A stretch of DNA of 64,000 nucleotides from Shewanella violacea DSS12. GTDB lineage: Bacteria; Pseudomonadota; Gammaproteobacteria; Enterobacterales; Shewanellaceae. Where the stretch lies: assembly GCF_000091325.1 (NCBI RefSeq), contig NC_014012.1, positions 2,586,824-2,650,823 on the forward strand. Reading direction: 5' to 3'. Made by a program: the position numbers and the translations under genes. Below are positions 1-7,961 of this stretch, piece after piece (position 1 is the stretch's first letter; each line of letters opens with the position of its first letter). The notes beneath the pieces were generated by a model. The model saw only the letters and a list, made by a program, of their open reading frames with translations. It ran no database searches and was not told where the DNA came from.

Positions 1-386
1 AGCATACCGGCCGCTTTAATATACTGACTGGCTCTAACTGCTGACAGACTCGTTAAAGAGAGGATTTCATTCGTAACCTCACTCACTTTATAGACGAACA
101 AGACTTCATTGCTGTAATACCAAACCAAGCTATATCGGCGACTTAATTCTTTGATAATTTGTTTTGGTTCTTGATGCTGAATTTGACCAATAAAGGTATC
201 GGTGATCTTGTTACTGACTGAAATTGGGACTCCATAGTTATTGGCAAAGTCCTGTAATACTGATGACAAAGCAGTACCACGACTCAGCATCACAAAAGGC
301 TCACCTTGCCACTTTATAGACGCTAGCGGCGTTGCATATGCAAAGTTGAGATTGAGCAGTAGCAGTAACAAAAACAGTTGCTTCAT
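1..386 (-). CDS. sctC: Type III secretion outer-membrane secretin, N-terminal part (cut by window edge)
   Basis: About 128 N-terminal residues are visible; the gene runs off the left edge. It opens with a leucine-rich signal peptide (MKQLFLLLLLLNLNFAYA). A YscC/SsaC/EscC-type N0 region follows: 'IKWQGEPFVMLSRGTALSSV', then DFANNYGVPISVS and a KEL-x-RRYSLVWYY stretch. This opening is characteristic of T3SS secretins, which form the outer-membrane ring of the injectisome. The ATG overlaps the stop codon of the upstream small gene (ATGA), so the two are translationally coupled, as in yscBC and ssaBC. The rest of the secretion locus should lie to the left of the window. The family call comes from recognised sequence pattern and gene context; the diagnostic C-terminal secretin domain is not in view. 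Confidence 0.82.
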   Translation of the reverse strand, partial: MKQLFLLLLLLNLNFAYATPLASIKWQGEPFVMLSRGTALSSVLQDFANNYGVPISVSNKITDTFIGQIQHQEPKQIIKELSRRYSLVWYYSNEVLFVYKVSEVTNEILSLTSLSAVRASQYIKAAGM

Positions 387-778
387 ACCACTCTCCCAAC
401 GATAGACGCACTATGCTGCTCTAGTATTTGGCCTCTGTCTTTCTCGAGAAAATTAGCTAGCGCTTGCTGAAATAACAAGGCTTGATATAAGGCGTCTTCA
501 TCCTGGCTTTCATCATAATAACGCCATAGAATCCATTCATTATTCTGATACTCTAATCCGCAATCTCGCGCCTCCTCACAAGCTGCGAGTACCAAGCTCA
601 TGTGCCTTAACCAATCGCTCTCAGTCTCTATTGGTACATTTATCACTACCCCAATCGATGCTGACTGATTAAGCTCAATAACAGCAGCTTTTCTCTTACC
701 TAACTGCCATGTCATTTTCCCTTGAGCTAATGTTGATACGAGAAGCCCATAATTAACCAACCTATCTATCATTTTCAT
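383..778 (-). CDS. Small T3SS protein in the YscB/SsaB position (chaperone-like)
   Basis: A protein of about 131 residues, acidic in its second half and without a signal peptide, so cytoplasmic. Size, charge and position immediately before the secretin match YscB (a type III chaperone) and SsaB/SpiC of SPI-2. The C-terminal ending (SASIVGRVV) recalls the YscB ending SVASRVGWN. Its likely job is as a chaperone or gatekeeper partner for secretion substrates; that is inferred from context because sequence conservation in these families is poor. I chose the ATG at 778 because AAGG lies four bases upstream; a GTG at 781 and an ATG at 772 are alternatives. It overlaps the secretin gene by four bases and diverges from the sensor kinase at 1014. 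Confidence 0.65.
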   Translation of the reverse strand: MKMIDRLVNYGLLVSTLAQGKMTWQLGKRKAAVIELNQSASIGVVINVPIETESDWLRHMSLVLAACEEARDCGLEYQNNEWILWRYYDESQDEDALYQALLFQQALANFLEKDRGQILEQHSASIVGRVV

Positions 779-815
779 CACACCTTGCTCTCTTCTATGG
801 AGTAAGTATGTAAGC

Positions 816-849
816 GATGGGATGATTACCCCATCAGGTGAACACCTGA
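816..849. promoter_or_regulatory. Two adjacent inverted repeats between the divergent T3SS and sensor-kinase genes
   Basis: The 235-bp divergent intergenic region contains GATGGG (816-821) paired with CCCATC (830-835). A second perfect repeat overlaps it: TCAGGTG (834-840), centre AA, CACCTGA (843-849). Such tight palindromes between divergent virulence-type operons are good candidates for an operator. No known consensus is recognised, so the binding protein is unknown; the neighbouring LuxR-type response regulator is the obvious candidate. Confidence 0.4.
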
Positions 850-1013
850 AGTAAAACGCAATTTAGGAGTAAGTTAAGGTATAAGTTAAGGGAGACTAAA
901 CAAAGTTTGGTGGGGAGCTGTTAACATTAATGAATAAAAACTCAATGCAAGCACGTAATTATTAAGGTATTTTCTATAACCACATGAGAGCTGCAAAATA
1001 ATGATGAGAAAAG

Positions 1014-3815
1014 ATGAAGAAAATTAAATGGAAAGCTTCCTTAGTCACTAAGCTCACAGTGTCATTTACCGCCGTGCTCATTTGTCTATGGATCATGATT
1101 GAGTTCCTCTCATACAGCAACACATTCAATCGTATTCTGGATAGGAACCTCATAGCCTATGGAGAATTAAGCGATCTAAAATCAGAAGTTAGCAATAGCC
1201 TATTTAGTGGCGCTAAATATGATGCTATTCAATTCGATCAGCGATTACATCAATTCTCTTCAATAGATAAGATCAATGCCTATGAAATAGTTGCCCGTTA
1301 CTTTCCTTTATCAGACAAAAAAAATACCCAAAACGATACCTTGAGTATGTGGATAACCCAAACTTTTGGTAATGCGGGTCAGCATCGATATATAGACAGC
1401 TTTATCTTTCAACCCCATAAAGGGGTCTCAATTTATGCTTCAACATATGCTGATAAAGCGTACTTTCAGAAAAGGTTTAACGAAATAAAACAACTGACGA
1501 GTCAACAGACTGTTGACGGTTATCGCTGGGGTCAGCCCATTTTTGACAAAAAGTCAGGCATTTACTACCTCTTATTTAGTTATTCGAGTGATCACATAAA
1601 CCCTAACTCCCCCCAGGTCGGGTTTGTGATTAATTTAACATCGACGATAAGCTTAAATACCTCATCAGAATCCAGCGCAAAGAGCTTTTTCATGACTAGT
1701 GAGAGTGAGATGTTCTCTAAATCAACTCTGAGATTATCACCAAAAATCTTAACCACGCTAAAAAATGAATTTAACGACCCCAATAAGAAAGAAGACAAAA
1801 GTATCCCTCACCCCATTGAGCAGTACTACATTATCAAAGAGCACATCAAAGGGCCCGGATGGCTACAGGTCACATTGGTATCAAAAACATTTCTACAAAA
1901 TTTAGCCCTCACTCCTTTTTTCAGTGAGCTTCCCTGGTCACTTCTCGCACTGGCACTTATGGCTTTTGTTTTATTGCATGTATTGCGAATTAATCTAACA
2001 AAACCGATAGGTCACTTTGTGAGCATCATTAATGGCGACGCTCAGCCCACCTTCGAACGGCGTCTACCTGAAACCCGCCAGGATGAATTAGGCCAGATAG
2101 CCAAGGCCTATAACCATTTACTCGATACAGTGAAGGAAAGCCATGACGTACTTGAGAAAAAGGTAGCCCAAAGAACCCATGAATTGGCCATCACGACCCA
2201 AGAGGCTGAAAAGGCGAATATGCGAAAGTCTGAACACCTTACCGATATCAGTCACGAAATTCGGACCCCTCTCAATGGCATATTAGGTTCGTTAGAGCTA
2301 TTGCGTAATACTCAATTAGACGCTAAACAAGCCGATCTTGGTGACACTGCTTTTCACTGTGCAAGTTCACTTTTAGCCATTATCAACAACTTACTCGATT
2401 TTTCACGCATTGAAGCCGATCAAATTGAGCTTAACTATCAGCTTTGCTCCATATTCCAATTAGCCGACAACGCTATGCTCACCATACAAAATAGAGTGAT
2501 AAATCGCCCAATTTCACTCGAATGTATTGTGAATGCCGATGTACCAGAAAAAGCACTATTAGACCCCTTGAGAGTGAGGCAAATATTAGTTAACTTATTA
2601 GGCAACTCCGCCAAATTTACAGAAGACGGCTATATACTTTTACGTATAGAAGTCGTTGAGAATCATCTTTATTTTAGTGTTGAAGACACAGGTGATGGGA
2701 TAGCGATTCAAGATCAGCAACGGATATTTGAACCTTTTGCTCAAAGCTGCCATCACAAAGCAGGCTCAGGACTTGGTTTGCCTATTTCTGCAAAGCTTGC
2801 CCTGAAGATGCAAGGCCAGCTAACCATGTGCAGTACTCTTGGTTACGGGAGCACTTTTATTTTAGATCTGCCTCTCACTGAAGCCAATGCTCCGCTCACT
2901 TTGCCACCTGAATCCATCATAGCCCCCTTAGCTTTACACAGACAATTATCCTTATGGGGCGCTGTTCCGATTGAGGGGGACAATGAAGAGCTGTGCCATA
3001 AGGAGCTGGCCCACTTGCCAGCCAGGCTATGGCAGCGCCTTCATGAGATCCGTTACAACTTACCTCAAGAACAGACGAATAACACACTAAATTTACTTCC
3101 TTGGAAATTGAAAATTCTCTTGGTCGACGATGTCGAAACGAATAGAAATATTATTGGCATAATGTTAGCCGAATTAGGCCAGCAAGTATTCACGGCCAGC
3201 AGTGGTAAAGCCGCATTACAAAAAGGACAAAGACATATCTTCGATCTGGTTTTGATGGATATTCGCATGCCCGGACTCGATGGTTATCAAACAACACAAA
3301 TGTGGCGTAACAGTGAAGATATTTTAGATACTGAGTGCCCAATATTTGCTCTGACGGCAAATGCTAACCCAATGGATCGTGACACCATAGAAGCCATCGG
3401 AATAAACAGCTATTTAACCAAGCCCGTTTCTTTAGCGCAGCTAAACAGTGCCTTGGAAACAGCAGCAGATCTGCAATTGGATCGCGATATGCCATTAGTG
3501 ATAAATACCGATATCGATGACCCCATGATAGATTTCTCTCAGACAGATCTCAATTATAGACTCGCCGTTCATTTAACAGATATTGTCGAGCAAGCTAAAC
3601 AGTTTATAGCCAATGAGGAGTGGAAACTCCTCAGTGATGTACTACATACAATTAAAGGCAGTGCCGGTTTGGCGGGACTTAAACATATTTTTGATACTGC
3701 AGTCGATTTAGAAGTCATTCTCGAAACCGAAGAATGTCTAAGCTTAGACGTATTCTCACCTCTGGAAGGACTAATTCAGGCACTCGCATCAGCACCAACG
3801 ACCTGCACAGCCTAA
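1014..3815 (+). CDS. Tripartite hybrid sensor histidine kinase, SsrA-like
   Basis: A 933-residue inner-membrane sensor. The order is: TM1 about 10-34, a periplasmic sensor of about 270 residues, TM2 about 306-326, HAMP and a coiled linker to 400. The kinase has an H-box (ISHEIRTPLNG, His414), N-box (LVNLLGNSAKFT), G1 (VEDTGDGI) and G2 (GSGLGLP). A receiver follows with phospho-acceptor Asp749 (LVLMDIRMPG), then a C-terminal Hpt domain with His878 (HTIKGSAG). This is the layout and nearly the length of SsrA of Salmonella SPI-2, and it lies divergent from the T3SS genes as ssrA does from ssaB. The probable role is a His-Asp-His-Asp relay to the response regulator at 3824-4468, switching on the secretion locus. 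The relay partner and target are inferred from context. Confidence 0.85.
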   Translation: MKKIKWKASLVTKLTVSFTAVLICLWIMIEFLSYSNTFNRILDRNLIAYGELSDLKSEVSNSLFSGAKYDAIQFDQRLHQFSSIDKINAYEIVARYFPLSDKKNTQNDTLSMWITQTFGNAGQHRYIDSFIFQPHKGVSIYASTYADKAYFQKRFNEIKQLTSQQTVDGYRWGQPIFDKKSGIYYLLFSYSSDHINPNSPQVGFVINLTSTISLNTSSESSAKSFFMTSESEMFSKSTLRLSPKILTTLKNEFNDPNKKEDKSIPHPIEQYYIIKEHIKGPGWLQVTLVSKTFLQNLALTPFFSELPWSLLALALMAFVLLHVLRINLTKPIGHFVSIINGDAQPTFERRLPETRQDELGQIAKAYNHLLDTVKESHDVLEKKVAQRTHELAITTQEAEKANMRKSEHLTDISHEIRTPLNGILGSLELLRNTQLDAKQADLGDTAFHCASSLLAIINNLLDFSRIEADQIELNYQLCSIFQLADNAMLTIQNRVINRPISLECIVNADVPEKALLDPLRVRQILVNLLGNSAKFTEDGYILLRIEVVENHLYFSVEDTGDGIAIQDQQRIFEPFAQSCHHKAGSGLGLPISAKLALKMQGQLTMCSTLGYGSTFILDLPLTEANAPLTLPPESIIAPLALHRQLSLWGAVPIEGDNEELCHKELAHLPARLWQRLHEIRYNLPQEQTNNTLNLLPWKLKILLVDDVETNRNIIGIMLAELGQQVFTASSGKAALQKGQRHIFDLVLMDIRMPGLDGYQTTQMWRNSEDILDTECPIFALTANANPMDRDTIEAIGINSYLTKPVSLAQLNSALETAADLQLDRDMPLVINTDIDDPMIDFSQTDLNYRLAVHLTDIVEQAKQFIANEEWKLLSDVLHTIKGSAGLAGLKHIFDTAVDLEVILETEECLSLDVFSPLEGLIQALASAPTTCTA

Positions 3816-3822
3816 GCTGTGC
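3805..3822. terminator. Hairpin at the junction of two convergent regulator genes
   Basis: Perfect 7-bp stem GCACAGC / GCTGTGC with loop CTAA. It includes the kinase stop codon and reaches almost to the stop of the convergent response regulator. There is no long T-run on either side, so it could be a weak bidirectional terminator. Confidence 0.4.
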
Positions 3823-3823
3823 A

Positions 3824-4468
3824 TTAACCAGCTAGCCTTTGAGCCCAATGAATTAGCTCTGCTACGTTATGTGCGTTGAGTTTACGCATTAAATTCATCC
3901 TATGGGTTTCAACCGTTTTCAAACCTATTACCAAGTCCTCCGCAATATCCCGGTTACGACGTCCCTCACAGATCAACTTTAGCACTTGCTGCTCTCTTGG
4001 CGTCAGCATAGGCATATCGCCATCAACGGCACCAATCAGCGCCTCAACTTGTTGTTCGTCTAAGCTAGAATCAATAAAAGTCTTACCTTTGCAAACTGAT
4101 TTAATGGCGGCTAACAAGGTACTTTTCGGGCTATTTTTGAGTACGTAGCCATTAGCACCTACATCTAATGCTTCACGGGCACTCTTCTCTTCTACAGTCG
4201 CCGTCAGCATGATTATCATCATCTCTGGCCAACGTTGGCGTAACTGACGGATCACATCGAAACCACTCATACCAGGCAGTTTTAGATCCATAAACACGAG
4301 ATCTGGCTTTAATTTTAAGCATTGCTCATATACCGCTAAACCATCTTCAACAAACCCCACCAATTCAAGCTCAGAATAGGGTGCCAGGCAACTACGTAAT
4401 CCATCAAATATTAACGAATGGTCATCAACCACTAATATGCTTATCGACTTGTACTGGCCAAACGTCAT
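3824..4468 (-). CDS. LuxR/NarL-type response regulator, SsrB-like
   Basis: A 214-residue protein. The receiver (about 9-125) carries acidic pocket VVDDH and phospho-acceptor Asp61 (FMDLKLPG). A LuxR-type helix-turn-helix (about 153-214) reads LTPREQQVLKLICEG and KTVETHRMNLMRKL. The size equals SsrB (212 residues). AGGAG sits eight bases before the ATG. It is convergent with the hybrid kinase, the stops being only 8 bp apart; in SPI-2 ssrB follows ssrA on the same strand, so the pair seems rearranged here. It probably receives phosphate from the kinase's Hpt domain and activates the T3SS promoters. The NarL-family call is secure; the partner and regulon are inference. Confidence 0.85.
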   Translation of the reverse strand: MTFGQYKSISILVVDDHSLIFDGLRSCLAPYSELELVGFVEDGLAVYEQCLKLKPDLVFMDLKLPGMSGFDVIRQLRQRWPEMMIIMLTATVEEKSAREALDVGANGYVLKNSPKSTLLAAIKSVCKGKTFIDSSLDEQQVEALIGAVDGDMPMLTPREQQVLKLICEGRRNRDIAEDLVIGLKTVETHRMNLMRKLNAHNVAELIHWAQRLAG

Positions 4469-4824
4469 AAGTTTATCTCCTGAATTGAGTTTAAGTTATC
4501 CGCTTTATCTAGATAACAGCAAACCGACCTTACTCGCAGCACGCGCAACAAGTAGATCTAGATCGCAAAATCAACATTTAACCGACTTAGATCGCAATTT
4601 TCGTATTTTGAAGGGGTTTCAGCTAAATTGTCAAGACTTTGTACCTAGCTAATGATGCTTCGAACAATAATGAAAGCTAGACAGAAACAGTAAATAGTTC
4701 GGTATAGCAGACAAAAACATCAGCATATAGAGCACAAAGAGAGATAAATCAGTGCCTCGTTAACGTTCTGGCAGCATAATCCCGAAAAAGATTGCCACCA
4801 CTTAGATTACTGCTAAACTTACAA
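4469..4824. promoter_or_regulatory. Divergent intergenic region with paired direct repeats
   Basis: No gene is supported here. Upstream of the response regulator there are two copies of TAGATCGCAA (starting near 4559 and 4588, about three helical turns apart). A related pair, ACCGACCTTA and ACCGACTTA, overlaps them. These may be operator sites for the response regulator or for the promoter reading leftward. The umuD SOS operator lies at the right end. The function of the repeats is inferred only from position. Confidence 0.3.
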
Positions 4825-4840
4825 CTGTATAAATATACAG
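4825..4840 (+). promoter_or_regulatory. LexA operator (SOS box) of umuD
   Basis: CTGTATAAATATACAG is a 16-bp match to the gammaproteobacterial LexA consensus CTG-N10-CAG, with a nearly perfect AT alternation in the centre. It ends 11 bp before the umuD start, so bound LexA would block the promoter. Confidence 0.93.
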
Positions 4841-4851
4841 TGTAGAGTTAA

Positions 4852-5295
4852 ATGACCATGATGAAAGTGATTCCAATCTCAGCCAGTGCCGGAATAACCG
4901 GCTTCGAAAGTCCAGCCACCGACTATAAACAGCTTCCTTTGAGCTTAGATGAGCTGCTTATCCAGCACCCCAGTGCCACCTTCATCGGCCAAGCGAGCGG
5001 ATGTTCGATGCAAAATGTCGGCATATTCGATGGCGATATCCTCATCGTCGACAGGCACGTCAAGGTACAAGATCAAGACGTGATAGTGGCAAATTACAAC
5101 GGTAACTTTGTCTGCAAAATTATTGATACCAAAAGAAGAATGTTACTCTCGGCTAACGATGAACATCAACCAGTAGTCATACACGAGTACGACCAGTTCA
5201 GTGTCGAAGGTATCGTGGTGCGTTCGATACGCTGTCATCGGCCGAGTCCTCTGCTGATGAATAGCGCTGCCATCGAGTCGGTTTTTAACCGATGA
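4852..5295 (+). CDS. umuD: DNA polymerase V accessory subunit UmuD (S24 peptidase)
   Basis: A 147-residue LexA-like self-cleaving protein. RecA filaments stimulate removal of its N-terminus to give UmuD', which joins UmuC as translesion polymerase V. Visible hallmarks are the cleavage-region motif GFESPATDY, 'LDELLIQHPSATF', the catalytic serine in ASGCSM (Ser52), and the catalytic lysine in FVCKII (Lys89). Compared with E. coli UmuD the arm before the cleavage glycine is about eight residues shorter, and the residue before that glycine is Thr rather than Cys or Ala. ATG codons at 4858 and 4861 are alternative starts. It is controlled by the SOS box just upstream and followed by umuC after an unusually long 131-bp gap. 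Confidence 0.95.
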   Translation: MTMMKVIPISASAGITGFESPATDYKQLPLSLDELLIQHPSATFIGQASGCSMQNVGIFDGDILIVDRHVKVQDQDVIVANYNGNFVCKIIDTKRRMLLSANDEHQPVVIHEYDQFSVEGIVVRSIRCHRPSPLLMNSAAIESVFNR

Positions 5296-5426
5296 ATTTT
5301 ATTGATGCTAGCGTCGTTACAGAGTGAGCTATAGCACCAGAACGAGCTCCAAAACTAATCAAGAACTTGTAGCAGAACTTATACCAGAGTTAATGGGTCA
5401 GCTAAATCAACTCACTCTAGGGGAAG

Positions 5427-6683
5427 ATGATGTTCGCTCTCGTGGATGCTAATTCATTCTACTGTAGCGCCGAGCAGGTATTTCGTCCCGAGTGGCGTGG
5501 CCGGCCTATTATCGTGTTATCTAACAATGATGGCTGCATTGTCGCCGCCAACCGTCAGGCCATAGCGGCCGGGATCCCAAAGTTTGAGCCTTATTTCAAA
5601 GTTAAGGCACTGTGTGACCGCTTAGGAGTTATCGCCTTAAGTTCTAATTATGAACTCTATGGCTCATTGTCCGCCAGCATGATGGAAGTGATAGGCCGTT
5701 TTGCACCTGAGCAGCATGTCTACAGCATAGATGAATCATTCCTGTCATTTAAACACTGTTATCCAGCCATACCTTGCTTAGTGAAGCACGGCCACATCAT
5801 ACGCCGTGCGGTCTGGAAAGAGACTCGCTTACCTGTATCTATTGGCATGGGAAAAACCTTAACGTTAGCTAAGATAGCCAATCACGCCGCCAAGAAACTC
5901 ACCGACTACAATGGAGTCTGTGTCATCGCTAATTCAGACCAAAGAAAGGCTATTCTCTCCCAGATAAAGCCCTGTCATGTCTGGGGCATAGGCCGGCGCT
6001 TGTCAAAGCAGTTGGATTTGATGGGAATAACATCAGCCTACGCACTATCTCAGATGGCACCGGGACTCGCCAGAAAGCAGTTCAGTATAGAGATGGAACG
6101 TACGGTGCGGGAGCTCAACGGTGAACCTTGTAAGGGCTGGGATCAAGCCAGAGCCGATAAGCAGCAAATCTTTTCGACCCGTAGTATGGGAGAGCGGATC
6201 ACAGATTCAAACTCACTACAGCAAGCCCTCGGTAAACATGCAGGTATTGCCACCAGCAAGGCAAGAGCTCAAGGCTCCCTGTGCTCGGTGTTGCTTATTT
6301 TTGCCTCTAATTCCCCCTTCGATGAGCAGCCTACAGGATTTAAACTCACTCATAGATTTGCTTACCCCACCAATGACACAGGTGAAATAACCCAAATAGT
6401 GACTCAGATAGCCAAGCAGCAATTTAGAGCCGGGGTGCGTTATTACAAGGTCGGAGTTGGTCTCATCGATCTTATCAGTGAGTCACATAACCAGCTGGAT
6501 CTGTTTGCGTCACCGAAAAACCCAGCATTAATGAAGGTCTATGACGCACTCAATCACAAATACGGCTCCGACTCTATATTTATGGCTGCCCAAGGGTTCA
6601 CTGCAAAATGGCACATGAAGCGAGAATATCTCACCCCTCAATACACCACCAGCTGGCGAGACATCCCTAAGATCACTTGTTAA
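5427..6683 (+). CDS. umuC: DNA polymerase V catalytic subunit UmuC (Y-family)
   Basis: A 418-residue error-prone translesion polymerase. The metal-binding residues are visible as LVDAN (Asp7) and YSIDESF (Asp102-Glu103). NNDGC and SSNYELYG belong to the palm and fingers. WGIGRR marks the helix-hairpin-helix region and RTVRELNGEPC the linker to the little finger. Near the C-terminus NQLDLFA is a beta-clamp-binding motif. The length matches the E. coli protein (422) and the gene appears intact. AGGGGAAG precedes two in-frame ATGs (5427 and 5430); E. coli UmuC begins MFAL, which favours 5430. It is probably co-transcribed with umuD under LexA control, although the gap leaves room for a second promoter. 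Confidence 0.95.
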   Translation: MMFALVDANSFYCSAEQVFRPEWRGRPIIVLSNNDGCIVAANRQAIAAGIPKFEPYFKVKALCDRLGVIALSSNYELYGSLSASMMEVIGRFAPEQHVYSIDESFLSFKHCYPAIPCLVKHGHIIRRAVWKETRLPVSIGMGKTLTLAKIANHAAKKLTDYNGVCVIANSDQRKAILSQIKPCHVWGIGRRLSKQLDLMGITSAYALSQMAPGLARKQFSIEMERTVRELNGEPCKGWDQARADKQQIFSTRSMGERITDSNSLQQALGKHAGIATSKARAQGSLCSVLLIFASNSPFDEQPTGFKLTHRFAYPTNDTGEITQIVTQIAKQQFRAGVRYYKVGVGLIDLISESHNQLDLFASPKNPALMKVYDALNHKYGSDSIFMAAQGFTAKWHMKREYLTPQYTTSWRDIPKITC

Positions 6684-7371
6684 TTAACTGACCATTTTTC
6701 AAATACAACATGACGACCCAAGCATGCAGCAATAGCAGTTATTCTGATAAAAAATGTAGAGATTAAGAGATAACATCCTGGAATATATCTATGTACATAC
6801 GAGATATTTCTAAGAGTAATGGCTGATTTTCTGACTAGTAATTGATAGAGCTAAGAGATAACTCCCCTGTATGCATAGTCCACAACAAAGGCACCCTCTA
6901 AGATCAACTGCTAATGATAGTTCCCTTCTTATAGGGCCAAGTGGCATGTCACAGGTCTTCACTCAGCAGTTTTAAGCAACTAGCATCCAAGAGAAGCTAA
7001 AATCACTTACTCATAAATAGCAGATATTATCCACGGGCCAGATTAAGCATGCACTAAAGACTAATCGGTCCTCTTAAATTACATCTCCTTAAATTACCTG
7101 TGCATATATTATCAAGGAGTTGAGAAGTTCAATGCCCTAACAACACTAAACTGCACTAATTAACATTGCAGTATATGATCCACGAACCACACAAGGTATA
7201 CACTAAAGGCTAACGAATACCCTTAAATCACCTGCAAATATATTGGCTAAAATGAGAGAGAACCTCCGCCCTAAACAGCACTAATTACTGGCGGGTCTTC
7301 ACTCCACAAGAGCTCTTTAAAATGGCCTTACTAAGCTACTAGAGTAAAGTACTCAATTTACCGCTGCCAGC
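6684..7371. repeat. Gene-free stretch with decayed tandem repeats
   Basis: No open frame with a believable start or composition is seen. Two imperfect copies are aligned by eye at about 7021-7162 and 7169-7290. Both contain ATCCACG..CCA, CACTAAAG.CTAA, CTTAAAT.ACCTG, ATATATT, GCCCTAA and GCACTAATTA, in that order. A third, weaker copy seems to start near 6870 (TAGTCCACAACAAAGGCACC) and both ends carry GGTCTTCACTC. The pattern suggests an old duplication that has drifted; no mobile-element ends are recognisable. Confidence 0.45.
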
Positions 7372-7671
7372 TTAAGTCGATATCACCACCTGATGCTTTT
7401 CAATCATAGGCCTGCCGGTAAAGGCTTCTTTAGGTAAGGGATTTTGATGTGATAACTTAAAACCCTCACTCTGGACCCAAGCCTCAAAAGCCGCTTCATC
7501 TTGCCAACTAGTGAAGACAATATAAGGTGCTCCCTCACTTACGGGTTTCAAGATCTGCATGGAGACAAACCCAGCTTGTTGGTCGATTTGACCCACACGC
7601 TGACGAAATCGATTTTCAAACTCATCTTGCCAATCCACAGCCACCGGAATACGGTTCGCGACAATAAACAT
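7372..7671 (-). CDS. Antibiotic-biosynthesis-monooxygenase (ABM) domain protein, HmoA-like
   Basis: A 99-residue single-domain protein of the dimeric alpha-beta barrel superfamily. It begins FIVANRIPV and carries the paired Trp motif FTSWQDEAAFEAWVQSEGF followed by His, typical of the HmoA/IsdG-like branch. Members are heme-degrading or other cofactor-free monooxygenases; the substrate here cannot be read from sequence. The start at 7671 is chosen because AGGAGAGG lies just upstream, whereas an in-frame start at 7713 has no such site. It stands alone, with no iron-uptake genes adjacent, so a heme role is only a possibility. Confidence 0.75.
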   Translation of the reverse strand: MFIVANRIPVAVDWQDEFENRFRQRVGQIDQQAGFVSMQILKPVSEGAPYIVFTSWQDEAAFEAWVQSEGFKLSHQNPLPKEAFTGRPMIEKHQVVIST

Positions 7672-7961
7672 AACCTCTCCTAATACAGACACCCAATATT
7701 CTAATATAGACATCCAAAATTATTTCAATAAAAAACAACCACTAGAAACATATAAAACTACAGCAAAACCAGTGTGCCACGACTTGTCTATATCATCAAT
7801 TACCAGACATGATAAATAGACTATCTGAATGCATAACTCATTAAAAATTGTCGAGAATAACTAAAATGAAATAGGATAACAGAATCAGGAAAACCCAACA
7901 TACCGCACTGATATTCGGCTGCATTTGTACGATTTAACTAAGGAATATTCGCGAATAAATA

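Noticed and set aside
4437..4652. Rightward open frame upstream of umuD
   Set aside because: It starts inside the response regulator on the other strand, lacks a ribosome site and has no family resemblance.
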